Position numbers and translations under genes: made by a program. A DNA stretch of 64,000 nucleotides from Oceanobacillus saliphilus (GTDB lineage: Bacteria > Bacillota > Bacilli > Bacillales > Amphibacillaceae): contig NZ_JALCZU010000002.1 of assembly GCF_023522835.1 (NCBI RefSeq), positions 345,111-409,110 of the forward strand. Direction: 5' to 3'. The notes below the pieces were generated by a model that worked only from the letters and a program-made list of their open reading frames with translations, was not told where the DNA came from and made no database searches. This document shows positions 52,967-61,354 of this stretch, piece by piece. Positions within the stretch are counted from its first letter, which is position 1; the number at the start of each line of letters is the position of its first letter.

Positions 52967-52973
52967 TGCTTTC

Positions 52974-53477
52974 TTAATTAACTGGTGTGCTTGTAATGGT
53001 ATGATCTGTTGTTGGTTTTGATTTACTGTTTTTACTAGATGGAGATGTTGACTTTACATCTTCCTTCGCTGAAAGCAATTCATTTTTTGCTTCTAAAGCT
53101 TTATCTTTTACATCCTTGATATCTCCCTTTGCGTCCTTTGCTGAAGATACCACCTCTTTGGAATCATCCGCAATTTTTTTTGTCGTATCTTTCATTTCTT
53201 TTGCTTGCGTATCCAGGATTGCCTGTATTTTATTGATAGCTTCTTTTGAAATTTCAGTTGCATTTTGAACACGTGTAATCAGCGCTTCTTTTGTTCCATT
53301 CGGATCTTCCTTAATCGATGCCGTATACTTATTCACGGAGTCCTTCATTGATTTTGATGTATCTTTTACCTTTGTACGTGCATTACTGTTCAGCAAAATC
53401 AGCGACGTACTTGCAAGAACCCCTGCCACGATTAAACCTGTTTTCGCCTTTTTCTGTTTTTGTAGAGTAGTTTCCAA
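52974..53477 (-). CDS. YtxH-domain general stress protein
   Basis: A 167-residue protein with an N-terminal membrane helix (KTGLIVAGVLASTSLILL, about 11-28) and a long Lys/Asp/Ala/Ser-rich coiled region (DTSKSMKDSVNKY, KEMKDTTKKIADDSKEVVSSAK) as in YtxH stress proteins. The TTG at 53477 follows AAAGGAG by 8 bases; the longer frame from 53495 overlaps that site. A SigB promoter lies upstream. The function in stress tolerance is unknown. Confidence 0.82.
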   Translation of the reverse strand: METTLQKQKKAKTGLIVAGVLASTSLILLNSNARTKVKDTSKSMKDSVNKYTASIKEDPNGTKEALITRVQNATEISKEAINKIQAILDTQAKEMKDTTKKIADDSKEVVSSAKDAKGDIKDVKDKALEAKNELLSAKEDVKSTSPSSKNSKSKPTTDHTITSTPVN

Positions 53478-53528
53478 TGTAAAAACTCCTTTCAATTTTT
53501 AAAACTCATTTACTAAGTTAGTGTGTAT

Positions 53529-53553
53529 TTTCCCGTTGAACTATAGATTAAAC
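53529..53553 (-). promoter_or_regulatory. SigB-type promoter for the YtxH gene
   Basis: On the minus strand GTTTAA (53548-53553), a 13-base spacer and GGGAAA (53529-53534) match the general-stress consensus. It lies 52 bp upstream of the YtxH gene start. Confidence 0.85.
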
Positions 53554-53648
53554 ATTTTTTACAAGAGCTAATAGTATGAAATATATGAAACATTTCCAAT
53601 CCTCCATCCGTAAGTATGAATACAGTCTAATAATGGAGGTTACTACAT

Positions 53649-54572
53649 ATGTCTAAAGAATTGGCAATGGAATTGATCAATGTCAGGAAAAAAATTGGCA
53701 AGAAGGAAATCATTAAGGGATTGTCATTCTCCATTCATAAAGGAGAAGTCTTCGGTCTTATTGGACCAAACGGCGCCGGCAAGACAACGACCATCCGGAT
53801 GATGGTTGGGTTAATGCAACTCACTGAAGGGGATGTAAGAATTCTTGGGAAAAGCATAAAATCAGACTATAAAGCAGCAGTACGCGAAGTTGGAGCGATT
53901 GTTGAGAATCCCGAAATGTACCCATTTATGACAGGTTCCCAGAATCTGAATCAGTATGCCCGCATGATACCCGGAATAACGAATGAACGATTAAGGGAAG
54001 TTGTACAGCTTGTCGGCCTTGAAAAAGCTATGAAAGAAAAAGTGGGCAGATATTCATTAGGCATGCGCCAACGGCTAGGTATCGCTCAGGCTCTATTACA
54101 TCAGCCTTCTGTATTAATTCTGGACGAACCTACGAATGGTCTGGACCCTGCTGGAATTAGGGAAATTCGCATGTATATTAGAAGACTTGCAATAGAGAAG
54201 AATGTGGCCGTAATCATCTCAAGCCATCTTTTATCTGAAATTGAACTGATGTGTGATCGCATTGGTGTCATAAAAAATGGCGAGCTTGTCGCCATTCAAC
54301 AAGTTAATGAAAAAACGGAGCACAACCATTTGAAACAGGTTCAAATCGAAGCAACACCAATTGAACAAGCCATTCAGCTCTTAAAAACAGAGCATGACAT
54401 ACATGCTGTTCAAGAAAAGGAGCAAATTTCCTTTAAAAGTGAAAAAGAAAACATCCCTGCCCTCATTCAAACCTTGGTAGGTCATAATGTTTCCGTATTT
54501 CAGGTCGGAATAGCAACATCTACTCTGGAAGATAAATTCTTTGATTTGATTGGAGAGAATACAATTGAATAA
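53649..54572 (+). CDS. ABC transporter ATP-binding protein (BcrA type)
   Basis: A 307-residue ATPase. Walker A GPNGAGKTT (about 40), signature SLGMRQRLG (about 136) and Walker B VLILDEPTNGLDP (about 155) are typical of DrrA/BcrA exporters, and the C-terminal extension (about 220-307) is common in this group. It drives the permease encoded next to it. AATGGAGG precedes the ATG. The pair could export an antibiotic or peptide, or act in bacitracin-type resistance; substrate unknown. Confidence 0.92.
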   Translation: MSKELAMELINVRKKIGKKEIIKGLSFSIHKGEVFGLIGPNGAGKTTTIRMMVGLMQLTEGDVRILGKSIKSDYKAAVREVGAIVENPEMYPFMTGSQNLNQYARMIPGITNERLREVVQLVGLEKAMKEKVGRYSLGMRQRLGIAQALLHQPSVLILDEPTNGLDPAGIREIRMYIRRLAIEKNVAVIISSHLLSEIELMCDRIGVIKNGELVAIQQVNEKTEHNHLKQVQIEATPIEQAIQLLKTEHDIHAVQEKEQISFKSEKENIPALIQTLVGHNVSVFQVGIATSTLEDKFFDLIGENTIE

Positions 54573-55518
54573 CTTTTTTAAACTTATTTATAATGAATCA
54601 CTAAAAATATATTTCAGAAAATCAACCTGGATTATGTATATCCTGCTAGGCGTAATAATTCTTGGACTAGCAATCATGGTAAACATTTATGGGGAAGTGA
54701 ATGAAGGCTATGAACAGAATAGTTGGCGGGAGGCATTGCAGGAAGAGAATGCGGAATTGACAAGAGAGTCGGAACAAGATCCATTTTTTCAAGACTTTAA
54801 TAATAGTTTTATTGAAATCAATAATTATTACCTGGAAAACGATATTCAACCGGCTGGATACGACGCTTGGCAATTCGTCATGGAAAATGAAATGCTATTA
54901 TCCATTGTCAGTTTACTTACGATAATTGTTGCTGCCGGTATCGTAGCCAATGAGTTCAGATGGGGGACAATCAAGCTTTTACTCATCCGCCCTATTTCAA
55001 GAACTAAGATCTTGGCATCAAAATATACAGCAGTTTTATTATTTTCGTTGTTCACTCTATTTTTTGTATTACTGTTTTCCTGGCTTGTCGGTGCAGTTTT
55101 CTTTGGTATCGAAGGAGTAAATCCTTATATTGTTCTGGAGAAGCATACTGGACTCGAATATGTATCGATTATAGGAGAAATCATAACTGGCTATGGGTTT
55201 CAGATCGTCACACTTGTAATGATGGCAACCTTTGCCTTCATGATTTCCACCGTTTTTCGCAATAGTGCTCTTGCAATTGGAACAGCCATTTTCCTTATGA
55301 TGGTCGGAAACCAAATTGTATTTTTCTTCATGGAGCGTTCTTGGGCAAAATATATTCTATTTGCCAATACGGACTTGAGTCAATATACTAACGGAAATAC
55401 ACCATGGATTGAGGGAATGACGTTAGGCTTTTCCATAACCGTTTTAATCGTCTACTATATTCTGTTTTTACTTTTTTCATGGTTATTCTTTACAAAAAGA
55501 GATGTAGCTGGACATTAA
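54565..55518 (+). CDS. ABC-2 type permease
   Basis: A 317-residue membrane protein with six helices in the usual ABC-2 layout, plus an external loop between helices 1 and 2 (about 45-110: acidic, Glu/Gln/Asn-rich). The TTG at 54565 has GGAGAG 7 bases before it and overlaps the end of the ATPase gene by 8 bases, showing translational coupling. The IKLLLIRPISRTKILASKYTA motif is typical of the cytoplasmic loop. A terminator follows. Confidence 0.88.
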   Translation: MNNFFKLIYNESLKIYFRKSTWIMYILLGVIILGLAIMVNIYGEVNEGYEQNSWREALQEENAELTRESEQDPFFQDFNNSFIEINNYYLENDIQPAGYDAWQFVMENEMLLSIVSLLTIIVAAGIVANEFRWGTIKLLLIRPISRTKILASKYTAVLLFSLFTLFFVLLFSWLVGAVFFGIEGVNPYIVLEKHTGLEYVSIIGEIITGYGFQIVTLVMMATFAFMISTVFRNSALAIGTAIFLMMVGNQIVFFFMERSWAKYILFANTDLSQYTNGNTPWIEGMTLGFSITVLIVYYILFLLFSWLFFTKRDVAGH

Positions 55519-55532
55519 TTTTGTTACAACAT

Positions 55533-55575
55533 AAAAAGCGACTACTTGCCAACAGCAGGTGTCGCTTCATTCTTT
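55533..55575. terminator. Terminator after the ABC exporter genes
   Basis: aaaagcgac and gtcgctt close a stem with a weak inner pairing, followed by T-rich sequence; it also faces the convergent putB gene. Confidence 0.7.
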
Positions 55576-55606
55576 ACTAGCATTCAAACAGCAGTTCACT
55601 GGATAA

Positions 55607-56620
55607 TCAACTAACTTTTTCTTTTTTATTTTTCTTTTTTCTCCATACCACTAATGAAGTGATTGCCAATGTACCGAGTATAATCGGTTCTTTTTTCAAT
55701 TTATTGTCCTTACTAAGGAAAGCATCTTTCACAATCAAGTTCATATTTTGCGGACGTTCTGCAAGACGGCGCATGAAGTAACCAAACCAGTCCGTTCCAA
55801 ACGGAATATACGTACAAAAATTATATCCTTCCTTTACCAGGTCATCATGCATTTCTGTCCGGAAGCCATAAAGCATTTGGAATTCAAATTTATCTCTGCT
55901 TATATTGTTCTCTTTTACAAATTCTTTTAGCACATGAATAATATGATGATCATGTGTAGCGATGGAAGTAAACGCATCCCCAAGCAGCCGTTTTTTGGAA
56001 AGTTCGATAAAATTACGGTCGATGTCTTGTTTGGATTGAAAAGCGACGGATACATTTTCTTTATATGCACCCTTTACAAGCCGTAATCGAACACCCTTCA
56101 ATTCCTCAAGATCATCCTCGGCACGATAAAGATACGATTGAATAACCGTTCCGACATGACTGTATTGGTTGCGAAGCTCTTTCAGGACATCCAATGTCCT
56201 TTCATAATGGATATATTTCTCCATGTCGATATTGATGAAAATATGATAGGCATCTGCTTTTTTTAAAATCTCCTTCATATTTTCAACACAGAAATCATAG
56301 TCGATATCGAGACCAAGCTGTGTTAGTTTTACCGACAAATGACAATCCAGTTTTTCTTCATGGATTTTGTTTAAAATCTGGATGATTTCCGTTTTCGCAG
56401 TGCTTGCCTCCTCTCGATCAGAGACAAATTCACCAAGGTTATCAAGTGTGCAGCTAATATGATGACTGTTCAATTCTCTAATCGTTTCAATAACACTATC
56501 CATGTTGGTACCTGCTACGAACTTATCTGCTCCTAAACGGAATCCCCATTTTTTTGCTTGAGCATTCAATAATTTGTTATTTGATAAACCAATAAAAAAA
56601 TCCTTTGTTAGATTTGCCAT
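55607..56620 (-). CDS. putB: Proline dehydrogenase with a C-terminal membrane tail
   Basis: A 337-residue monofunctional proline dehydrogenase. Start at 56620 (MANLTKDFFIGLSNNKLL) has AAAGGGG 8 bases before it; the open frame upstream to 56869 overlaps pruA and is not used. The beta/alpha barrel contains FAD and substrate residues in RLVKGAYKE, SIATHD and YGFRTEMHDDL, and FGTDWFGYFMRRLAERPQN closes the core. It oxidises proline to pyrroline-5-carboxylate with electrons to quinone. An extra tail after about residue 305 includes a hydrophobic stretch (PIILGTLAITSLVVW) and a basic end. It lies 115 bp after pruA. Confidence 0.92.
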   Translation of the reverse strand: MANLTKDFFIGLSNNKLLNAQAKKWGFRLGADKFVAGTNMDSVIETIRELNSHHISCTLDNLGEFVSDREEASTAKTEIIQILNKIHEEKLDCHLSVKLTQLGLDIDYDFCVENMKEILKKADAYHIFINIDMEKYIHYERTLDVLKELRNQYSHVGTVIQSYLYRAEDDLEELKGVRLRLVKGAYKENVSVAFQSKQDIDRNFIELSKKRLLGDAFTSIATHDHHIIHVLKEFVKENNISRDKFEFQMLYGFRTEMHDDLVKEGYNFCTYIPFGTDWFGYFMRRLAERPQNMNLIVKDAFLSKDNKLKKEPIILGTLAITSLVVWRKKKNKKEKVS

Positions 56621-56697
56621 GTTCGTTTCCCCTTTAAAATGTGACTTCTTAGAAAAAATAACTGAATCACATTCCATCCATTTAAATAGCAATCTAT

Positions 56698-56728
56698 TTT
56701 CGCGGTAAGTAATCTGCTTACCGCGAAA
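56698..56728. terminator. Hairpin between pruA and putB
   Basis: tttcgcggtaag pairs with cttaccgcgaaa around taatctg, a 12-bp stem between the two genes on the minus strand. With no strong T-run it probably tunes putB expression or RNA processing. Confidence 0.7.
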
Positions 56729-56735
56729 GATGGCG

Positions 56736-58283
56736 TTAGAATTTTTCAGAAACAACTTTTGCTTCAAGGAAATGCTGCAGATAATCCGGCCCGCCAGCTT
56801 TTGAATCTGTACCGGACATTTTGAATCCGCCAAATGGCTGGTACCCAACAATCGCAGCCGTACATCCACGATTGAAATAGAGATTACCTACATGAAAATC
56901 ATGGCGTGCACGATTCAGGTGTTCACGATTATTGGAAATAACCGCACCTGTAAGACCATATTCCGTGTTGTTGGCAATTTCCAATAATTCATCAAAATCT
57001 TCCGCTTTCGCAAACGCAACAACTGGTCCAAAGATTTCTTCTTGCATAATTCTAGCTTTTGGATCGAGATTCTTGAAGATGGTTGGAGAAATGAAGAAAC
57101 CCTTTGAATCATCGGCATCCCCGCCGTACACAAGCTCACCTTCATTTTTGCCAATCTCAATATAATCTTTGATCTTGTCGAACTGTTTCTGGTTAACGAC
57201 AGCACCCATATAATAGTTCTCTTCCGATGGGTTGCCAATGGTTAATTCTTTCGTTCGTTCAATTGATTTTTCCAATACTTCTTCATATACATCTTTATGA
57301 ATGACAGCTCTTGAGCACGCAGAACATTTCTGGCCAGAGAAACCAAACGCGGAGTTCACAATCGCATCGGCAGCCAAATCAAGGTCTGCATCATGATCGA
57401 CAATAATTGTATCTTTACCACCCATCTCAGCGACTACACGTTTAAGATGCTGTTGTCCCTCCTGAATTTTCGCTGCTCTTTCAATAATACGTGTTCCCGT
57501 AGCGCGTGAGCCAGTAAAGTTAATAAAGCGTGTTTCTTTATGGTCTACAAGGTAGTCTCCTATTTCAGTTGGATCCCCAGGGACGAAGTTAAGGACACCC
57601 TTTGGCAATCCTGCCTCCTCCAGAACTTCAACTAGTTTATAAGCAATAACCGGCGTATTTTCAGAAGGTTTTAATAGCACAGGGTTACCGGCTACAATTG
57701 GTGCCGCCACAGTACCACAAACGATTGCGAATGCGAAGTTCCATGGTGGAATCGTTACACCAGGACCCATTGGCTGATAAAAATAGTCATTATGCTCTGC
57801 CTCATGGTCGACCAATTTTTTACCTTCTGCCAGTTCAATCATTTGCCTTGCATAATATTCAAGGAAATCTATACCTTCCGCTGTGTCACCATCTGCCTGA
57901 TCCCAAGGTTTGCCGGCATCGTATACGAGCCAAGCAGAGAATTCGTGTTTACGACGACGAACCATTGCCGCAGCACGGTACAGAACATCAGCACGTTCTT
58001 TGGCAGTCCACTTTTTCCAAGTTTTAAAAGCTTCCAGTGCTGCCTCAAACGCCTGGTCTACGTGTTCCTTTGTAGCTTTTGAAACATTACCTATTACCTG
58101 ATTTTTATCGGAAGGGCTGACGGATATAAGTTTATCTTGTGTGAAGATTCTCTCCCCATTAATTACCAATGGGTATTCCTTCCCCAATTCACCTTTTACA
58201 AGTTCTAAAGCTGCTTCAAATTCTTTGCGGTTCCTGTCATCACTAAAATCTGTAAATGGTTCATGTTTAAATGGTAAAACCAT
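56736..58283 (-). CDS. pruA: 1-pyrroline-5-carboxylate dehydrogenase
   Basis: A 515-residue aldehyde dehydrogenase of the RocA/PutC type. Nucleotide-binding [11 protein letters not shown] (about 245), catalytic Glu in EMGGKD (about 288) and catalytic Cys in [11 protein letters not shown] (about 322) are intact, and [22 protein letters not shown] is the family C-terminus. It oxidises pyrroline-5-carboxylate to glutamate. AGGAGG precedes the ATG. It is the first gene of the operon and is read from a Sigma-54 promoter. Confidence 0.96.
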   Translation of the reverse strand: MVLPFKHEPFTDFSDDRNRKEFEAALELVKGELGKEYPLVINGERIFTQDKLISVSPSDKNQVIGNVSKATKEHVDQAFEAALEAFKTWKKWTAKERADVLYRAAAMVRRRKHEFSAWLVYDAGKPWDQADGDTAEGIDFLEYYARQMIELAEGKKLVDHEAEHNDYFYQPMGPGVTIPPWNFAFAIVCGTVAAPIVAGNPVLLKPSENTPVIAYKLVEVLEEAGLPKGVLNFVPGDPTEIGDYLVDHKETRFINFTGSRATGTRIIERAAKIQEGQQHLKRVVAEMGGKDTIIVDHDADLDLAADAIVNSAFGFSGQKCSACSRAVIHKDVYEEVLEKSIERTKELTIGNPSEENYYMGAVVNQKQFDKIKDYIEIGKNEGELVYGGDADDSKGFFISPTIFKNLDPKARIMQEEIFGPVVAFAKAEDFDELLEIANNTEYGLTGAVISNNREHLNRARHDFHVGNLYFNRGCTAAIVGYQPFGGFKMSGTDSKAGGPDYLQHFLEAKVVSEKF

Positions 58284-58333
58284 ATAAAAAACCTCCTTGA
58301 TTATTCGAACTGCAAATCATTCTTCACTATTTA

Positions 58334-58352
58334 CAAGCAAAACTTATGCCAA
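58334..58352 (-). promoter_or_regulatory. Sigma-54 promoter of the pruA-putB operon
   Basis: On the minus strand tTGGCATaagttTTGCTtg fits TGGCAC-N5-TTGCW: GG and GC are exactly 10 bases apart, and one base differs from the -24 consensus. It lies 51 bp upstream of pruA. Confidence 0.85.
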
Positions 58353-58452
58353 CTTTTCACTTAATCTACTTAAAAGCGTCACAATCCTTGTATACATTAG
58401 GTTGTGTATAATTTAGACTTCATCAATAGAATGAATCGGAGAAACTATCTGA

Positions 58453-58506
58453 AAATATAGTGTATAGTTTATTTACAATATTGTTAATAAACTATACACT
58501 ATATTT
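58453..58506. promoter_or_regulatory. 54-bp palindrome, likely upstream activator site
   Basis: 58453-58473 is the exact reverse complement of 58486-58506 (21 bp arms: aaatatagtgtatagtttatt), and the 12-base centre is nearly palindromic as well. It lies about 140 bp from the Sigma-54 -12 element and 34 bp before the activator gene, the expected distance for an enhancer and for autoregulation. Confidence 0.85.
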
Positions 58507-58539
58507 AAATGATCTTTACAGATTGATGAGGTGAACCTG

Positions 58540-59916
58540 ATGATTAATAATCTTCATTACTTAGAGGCAGTATTAGCTGCAGAAGATGACGCGATTACGA
58601 TTGTCAATCATAAAATGGAAGTAATTTTCTGGAATGATGCAGCTGTCGAAACGTACAACATCAGCCGCACAGATATTATCAATAAGCCGATAAACGATTT
58701 TTTTCATAACGATGATTTAATGGTGTTCAACGTACTTGAAACGAAAGAACCTGTTAAAAATGCCTATCATCGCCCCCGCAGAGACAAGCACGTGGTAGTT
58801 ACTGCAGTTCCTATCCGTAATGAAGAAAATCAACTAATTGGAGCGTTATCTGTTGAAAGGGATATTACTCACATTGTCAAATTAAATGATAACTTGGAAA
58901 CAACTTCTGCTGAATTGAATGAACTCAGGCAACAGGTTTACACAAATACCGATGAGAGCCCCTTCTCCAAATTAATAGGAAAAAGTCCATCCTTACAGAA
59001 GGCAGTTCATATTGCCCGTAAAGCCGCTAGGACAGACGCTACCACATTAGTGCTGGGAGAAAGTGGAACAGGGAAAGAAATATGCGCACGCGCTATTCAC
59101 GAAGCAAGTGACCGAAATAACGGTCCATTTATACCTGTAAATTGCGGTGCTATTCCGAATGCGCTATTTGAAAGTGAGCTCTTTGGCTATGAGGGCGGAT
59201 CATTTACTGGTGCCGAGAAAAAAGGAAAAGCAGGTAAAATTGAAATGGCCGATGGTGGAACTCTTTTTCTCGACGAAGTTGGTGAGCTTCCTCTGGAGAT
59301 GCAGGTTAAACTTCTGCGTGTACTACAGGAAAACAATATTTATCGGATTGGAGACTCGAGAGGAAGGAAAGTTAATGTACGGTTTATCGCAGCTACAAAT
59401 CAAAATCTGGAAAGACTGATGGAAGAAAAAAAATTCAGATCGGATTTATATTATCGATTGAATGTCATTCAAGTGACCATGCCTCCCCTTCGTGACAGAA
59501 TTGACGACATCAATGAATTGGCAGAAATGTTTTTGAGACAATTCGCATCTCATTATCAGGTGCCAGTTCCTATAATAGAAAAAGATGCTATCCCATTACT
59601 TCTGCATTATAATTGGCCAGGTAATATTCGGGAATTACGCAACTTGATGGAAAGAATGATCATCCTTACTGAAAAATCCTTCATTACACAACACGATCTC
59701 TTAAGCTATCTGCCTACCTTATCGCCAATACGGGCAAGCACTATCACAACCACTAACAACTCCTTGCCAAAGGAAAAAGAGATGATGGAAAAGCAGCTTA
59801 TTGAGAAAACACTTAATCAAACAAATGGAAATAAATCTGAAACAGCTAAAAGATTAGGTATTTCCAGAGTAACCCTGTATAACAAAATGAAGAAGTTTGG
59901 GATTGTAAACATATAG
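58540..59916 (+). CDS. Sigma-54-dependent activator (RocR-like)
   Basis: A 458-residue enhancer-binding protein: PAS domain (about 8-115: [27 protein letters not shown]), AAA+ domain (about 145-380) with Walker A GESGTGKE, a GSFTGA loop (a common variant of GAFTGA) contacting Sigma-54, and [14 protein letters not shown], then a Fis-type HTH at the C-terminus ([24 protein letters not shown]). The start at 58540 has GAGGTGA before it; a GTG at 58531 overlaps the site. It is divergent from pruA-putB, whose Sigma-54 promoter it should activate, probably with proline or a derived metabolite sensed by the PAS domain. Confidence 0.94.
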   Translation: MINNLHYLEAVLAAEDDAITIVNHKMEVIFWNDAAVETYNISRTDIINKPINDFFHNDDLMVFNVLETKEPVKNAYHRPRRDKHVVVTAVPIRNEENQLIGALSVERDITHIVKLNDNLETTSAELNELRQQVYTNTDESPFSKLIGKSPSLQKAVHIARKAARTDATTLVLGESGTGKEICARAIHEASDRNNGPFIPVNCGAIPNALFESELFGYEGGSFTGAEKKGKAGKIEMADGGTLFLDEVGELPLEMQVKLLRVLQENNIYRIGDSRGRKVNVRFIAATNQNLERLMEEKKFRSDLYYRLNVIQVTMPPLRDRIDDINELAEMFLRQFASHYQVPVPIIEKDAIPLLLHYNWPGNIRELRNLMERMIILTEKSFITQHDLLSYLPTLSPIRASTITTTNNSLPKEKEMMEKQLIEKTLNQTNGNKSETAKRLGISRVTLYNKMKKFGIVNI

Positions 59917-59988
59917 ATTATTATTTATGTAACTCAACTTGACTAGTGGAGCTGTTTAATGCTATTTTACGTAGCAATCTTCTTACCA

Positions 59989-60106
59989 GCTCTGGGAAAT
60001 ACACGGAGACTTCTGCGGGAGCAGAGGCATCGGTGAGACAACGCAGCGCTTTAGCGCAAGTTGGCTCGCCAGCCGCCCGCGAAAAGCGCAGTGTATTTCC
60101 CAGAGC
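59989..60106. repeat. 118-bp element with 16-bp perfect terminal inverted repeats
   Basis: gctctgggaaatacac (59989-60004) is mirrored exactly by 60091-60106. Inside are cgcagcgctttagcgc hairpins and GC-rich segments (cgccagccgcccgcgaaaagcgcagtg). GC content is far higher than the flanks. I recall similar non-coding repeats in many Bacillaceae genomes. No gene. Confidence 0.8.
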
Positions 60107-60513
60107 GACGGCCTGAGAAACTAATTTCCGTTGCCAGGTGTTTTAGGTTTAACATAAAAAGAAGTAATGTCGCATTTTATAACAAATGCGATGAAGGCCT
60201 AACAGTTAATTCAAAGTCATCTTAAGCAGTGTTTCTCTATCCCTCGTAATTGTACAAAGATTTATTTGTCAATTTCACTTTTACGAAAATTGATTAAGTA
60301 ACTCTTTTATTATGAAGAAATATCATCTCACAGCATCACAATATAATTTTATGGTGTCTTTTTCTTCATGTATTTATTTGTATTGATATTATCGAATGTT
60401 TAGAATATAGTTGATATGCACTACTTTTAAAATTGACGTACAATCACATCCCCATCACGATTTCCTTCATAGAGAAAATAATTCAAGCAAAACTATAAAT
60501 CTTTTGATTCTTA
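60107..60513. other. AT-rich intergenic region downstream of the Sigma-54 activator gene
   Basis: No gene seen. The stretch 60107-60513 contains no strong hairpin and no long open frame; it leads into the SigW promoter of yuaF. Confidence 0.4.
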
Positions 60514-60540
60514 TGAAACCATTTAGATAAGTAATTCGTA
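60514..60540 (+). promoter_or_regulatory. SigW-type promoter of yuaF-floT
   Basis: TGAAAC (60514-60519), 17 bases, CGTA (60537-60540) fits the SigW consensus TGAAAC-N16/17-CGTA. The yuaF-floT operon is a known SigW target in B. subtilis. Confidence 0.82.
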
Positions 60541-60583
60541 TATAGAATACAAGGTCTTTTAGATTAAGCATAAAGTGAAAATT

Positions 60584-60731
60584 CATTCAGTGAGGTTTTT
60601 CTTCCCCCCTGAATGTTAGCCACAAGGGTATGACCTAAAGGCCCTTGAACAGAATCAGGAGTTTACAGGCTGTTCACCACCTTCTCATTTTTAATCTTCT
60701 CACGCTTAGAGCTGGGAGTTTACAGCCCGTT
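60584..60731 (+). promoter_or_regulatory. Structured leader of yuaF
   Basis: About 200 bases of untranslated RNA between the SigW promoter and yuaF. It can fold into cattcag/ctgaatg (60584-60615) and tgaacag/ctgttca (60646-60676) stems. ggagtttacag occurs twice, at 60658 and 60715. No known riboswitch class was recognised. Confidence 0.5.
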
Positions 60732-60756
60732 AATGCGTGATAAAGGACTGATACAT

Positions 60757-61302
60757 ATGACAATTTTTGGTTATCCGATGGAAAGCCTTTATTTAATCCT
60801 GCTTGTTATTGCGGGACTATTGACTGTTCTATATATTTTTTTTGGCGATATCGCTGAAGGAATCAGTGAATCCGTCTTTTTCCTGAATCCTGCGGTGATA
60901 TTGGCATTTATTGTATTATTCGCTGCGTCAGGATACGTATTGGAATTCATTACATCTTTTTCAAGTATTATGATTATCATCATTTCAATCCTGATTGCTT
61001 TCGTTCTGGTTACGCTTCTAAATGTATTTATCCTTATTCCCATGTCGTCTGCAGAAGAATCACTCGGCTATACTGAAGAGTCATTAAAAGGAAGGGTCGG
61101 GAAAATCATCATTCCTGTCCCGAAGGATGGTTTTGGAGAAATCGTCATTGAAAACAAAAGCGGTATGATTTCAAAGACCGCCGCGAGCTATGATAATGAG
61201 ATCATCGATGAAGGACAGCACGTGCTCGTCATTGAAGTGGAGAAAGGGATTTTATACGTAGTACCTTATGAATTTGATTTGGACTACAACTATTCTGGTT
61301 AA
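60757..61302 (+). CDS. yuaF: NfeD-family membrane protein YuaF
   Basis: A 181-residue NfeD-type protein with three to four N-terminal membrane helices (about 8-95) and a C-terminal OB-fold (LKGRVGKIIIPVPKDGFGEIVIEN). In B. subtilis YuaF is coexpressed with flotillin FloT and helps form membrane microdomains. Start at 60757 follows AAAGGA by 9 bases. floT begins 52 bp later. Confidence 0.92.
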   Translation: MTIFGYPMESLYLILLVIAGLLTVLYIFFGDIAEGISESVFFLNPAVILAFIVLFAASGYVLEFITSFSSIMIIIISILIAFVLVTLLNVFILIPMSSAEESLGYTEESLKGRVGKIIIPVPKDGFGEIVIENKSGMISKTAASYDNEIIDEGQHVLVIEVEKGILYVVPYEFDLDYNYSG

Positions 61303-61354
61303 TGATACTTATCCAAGATAGGTATTTTTAATAAAATGTTAAGGGGGAAACAAA

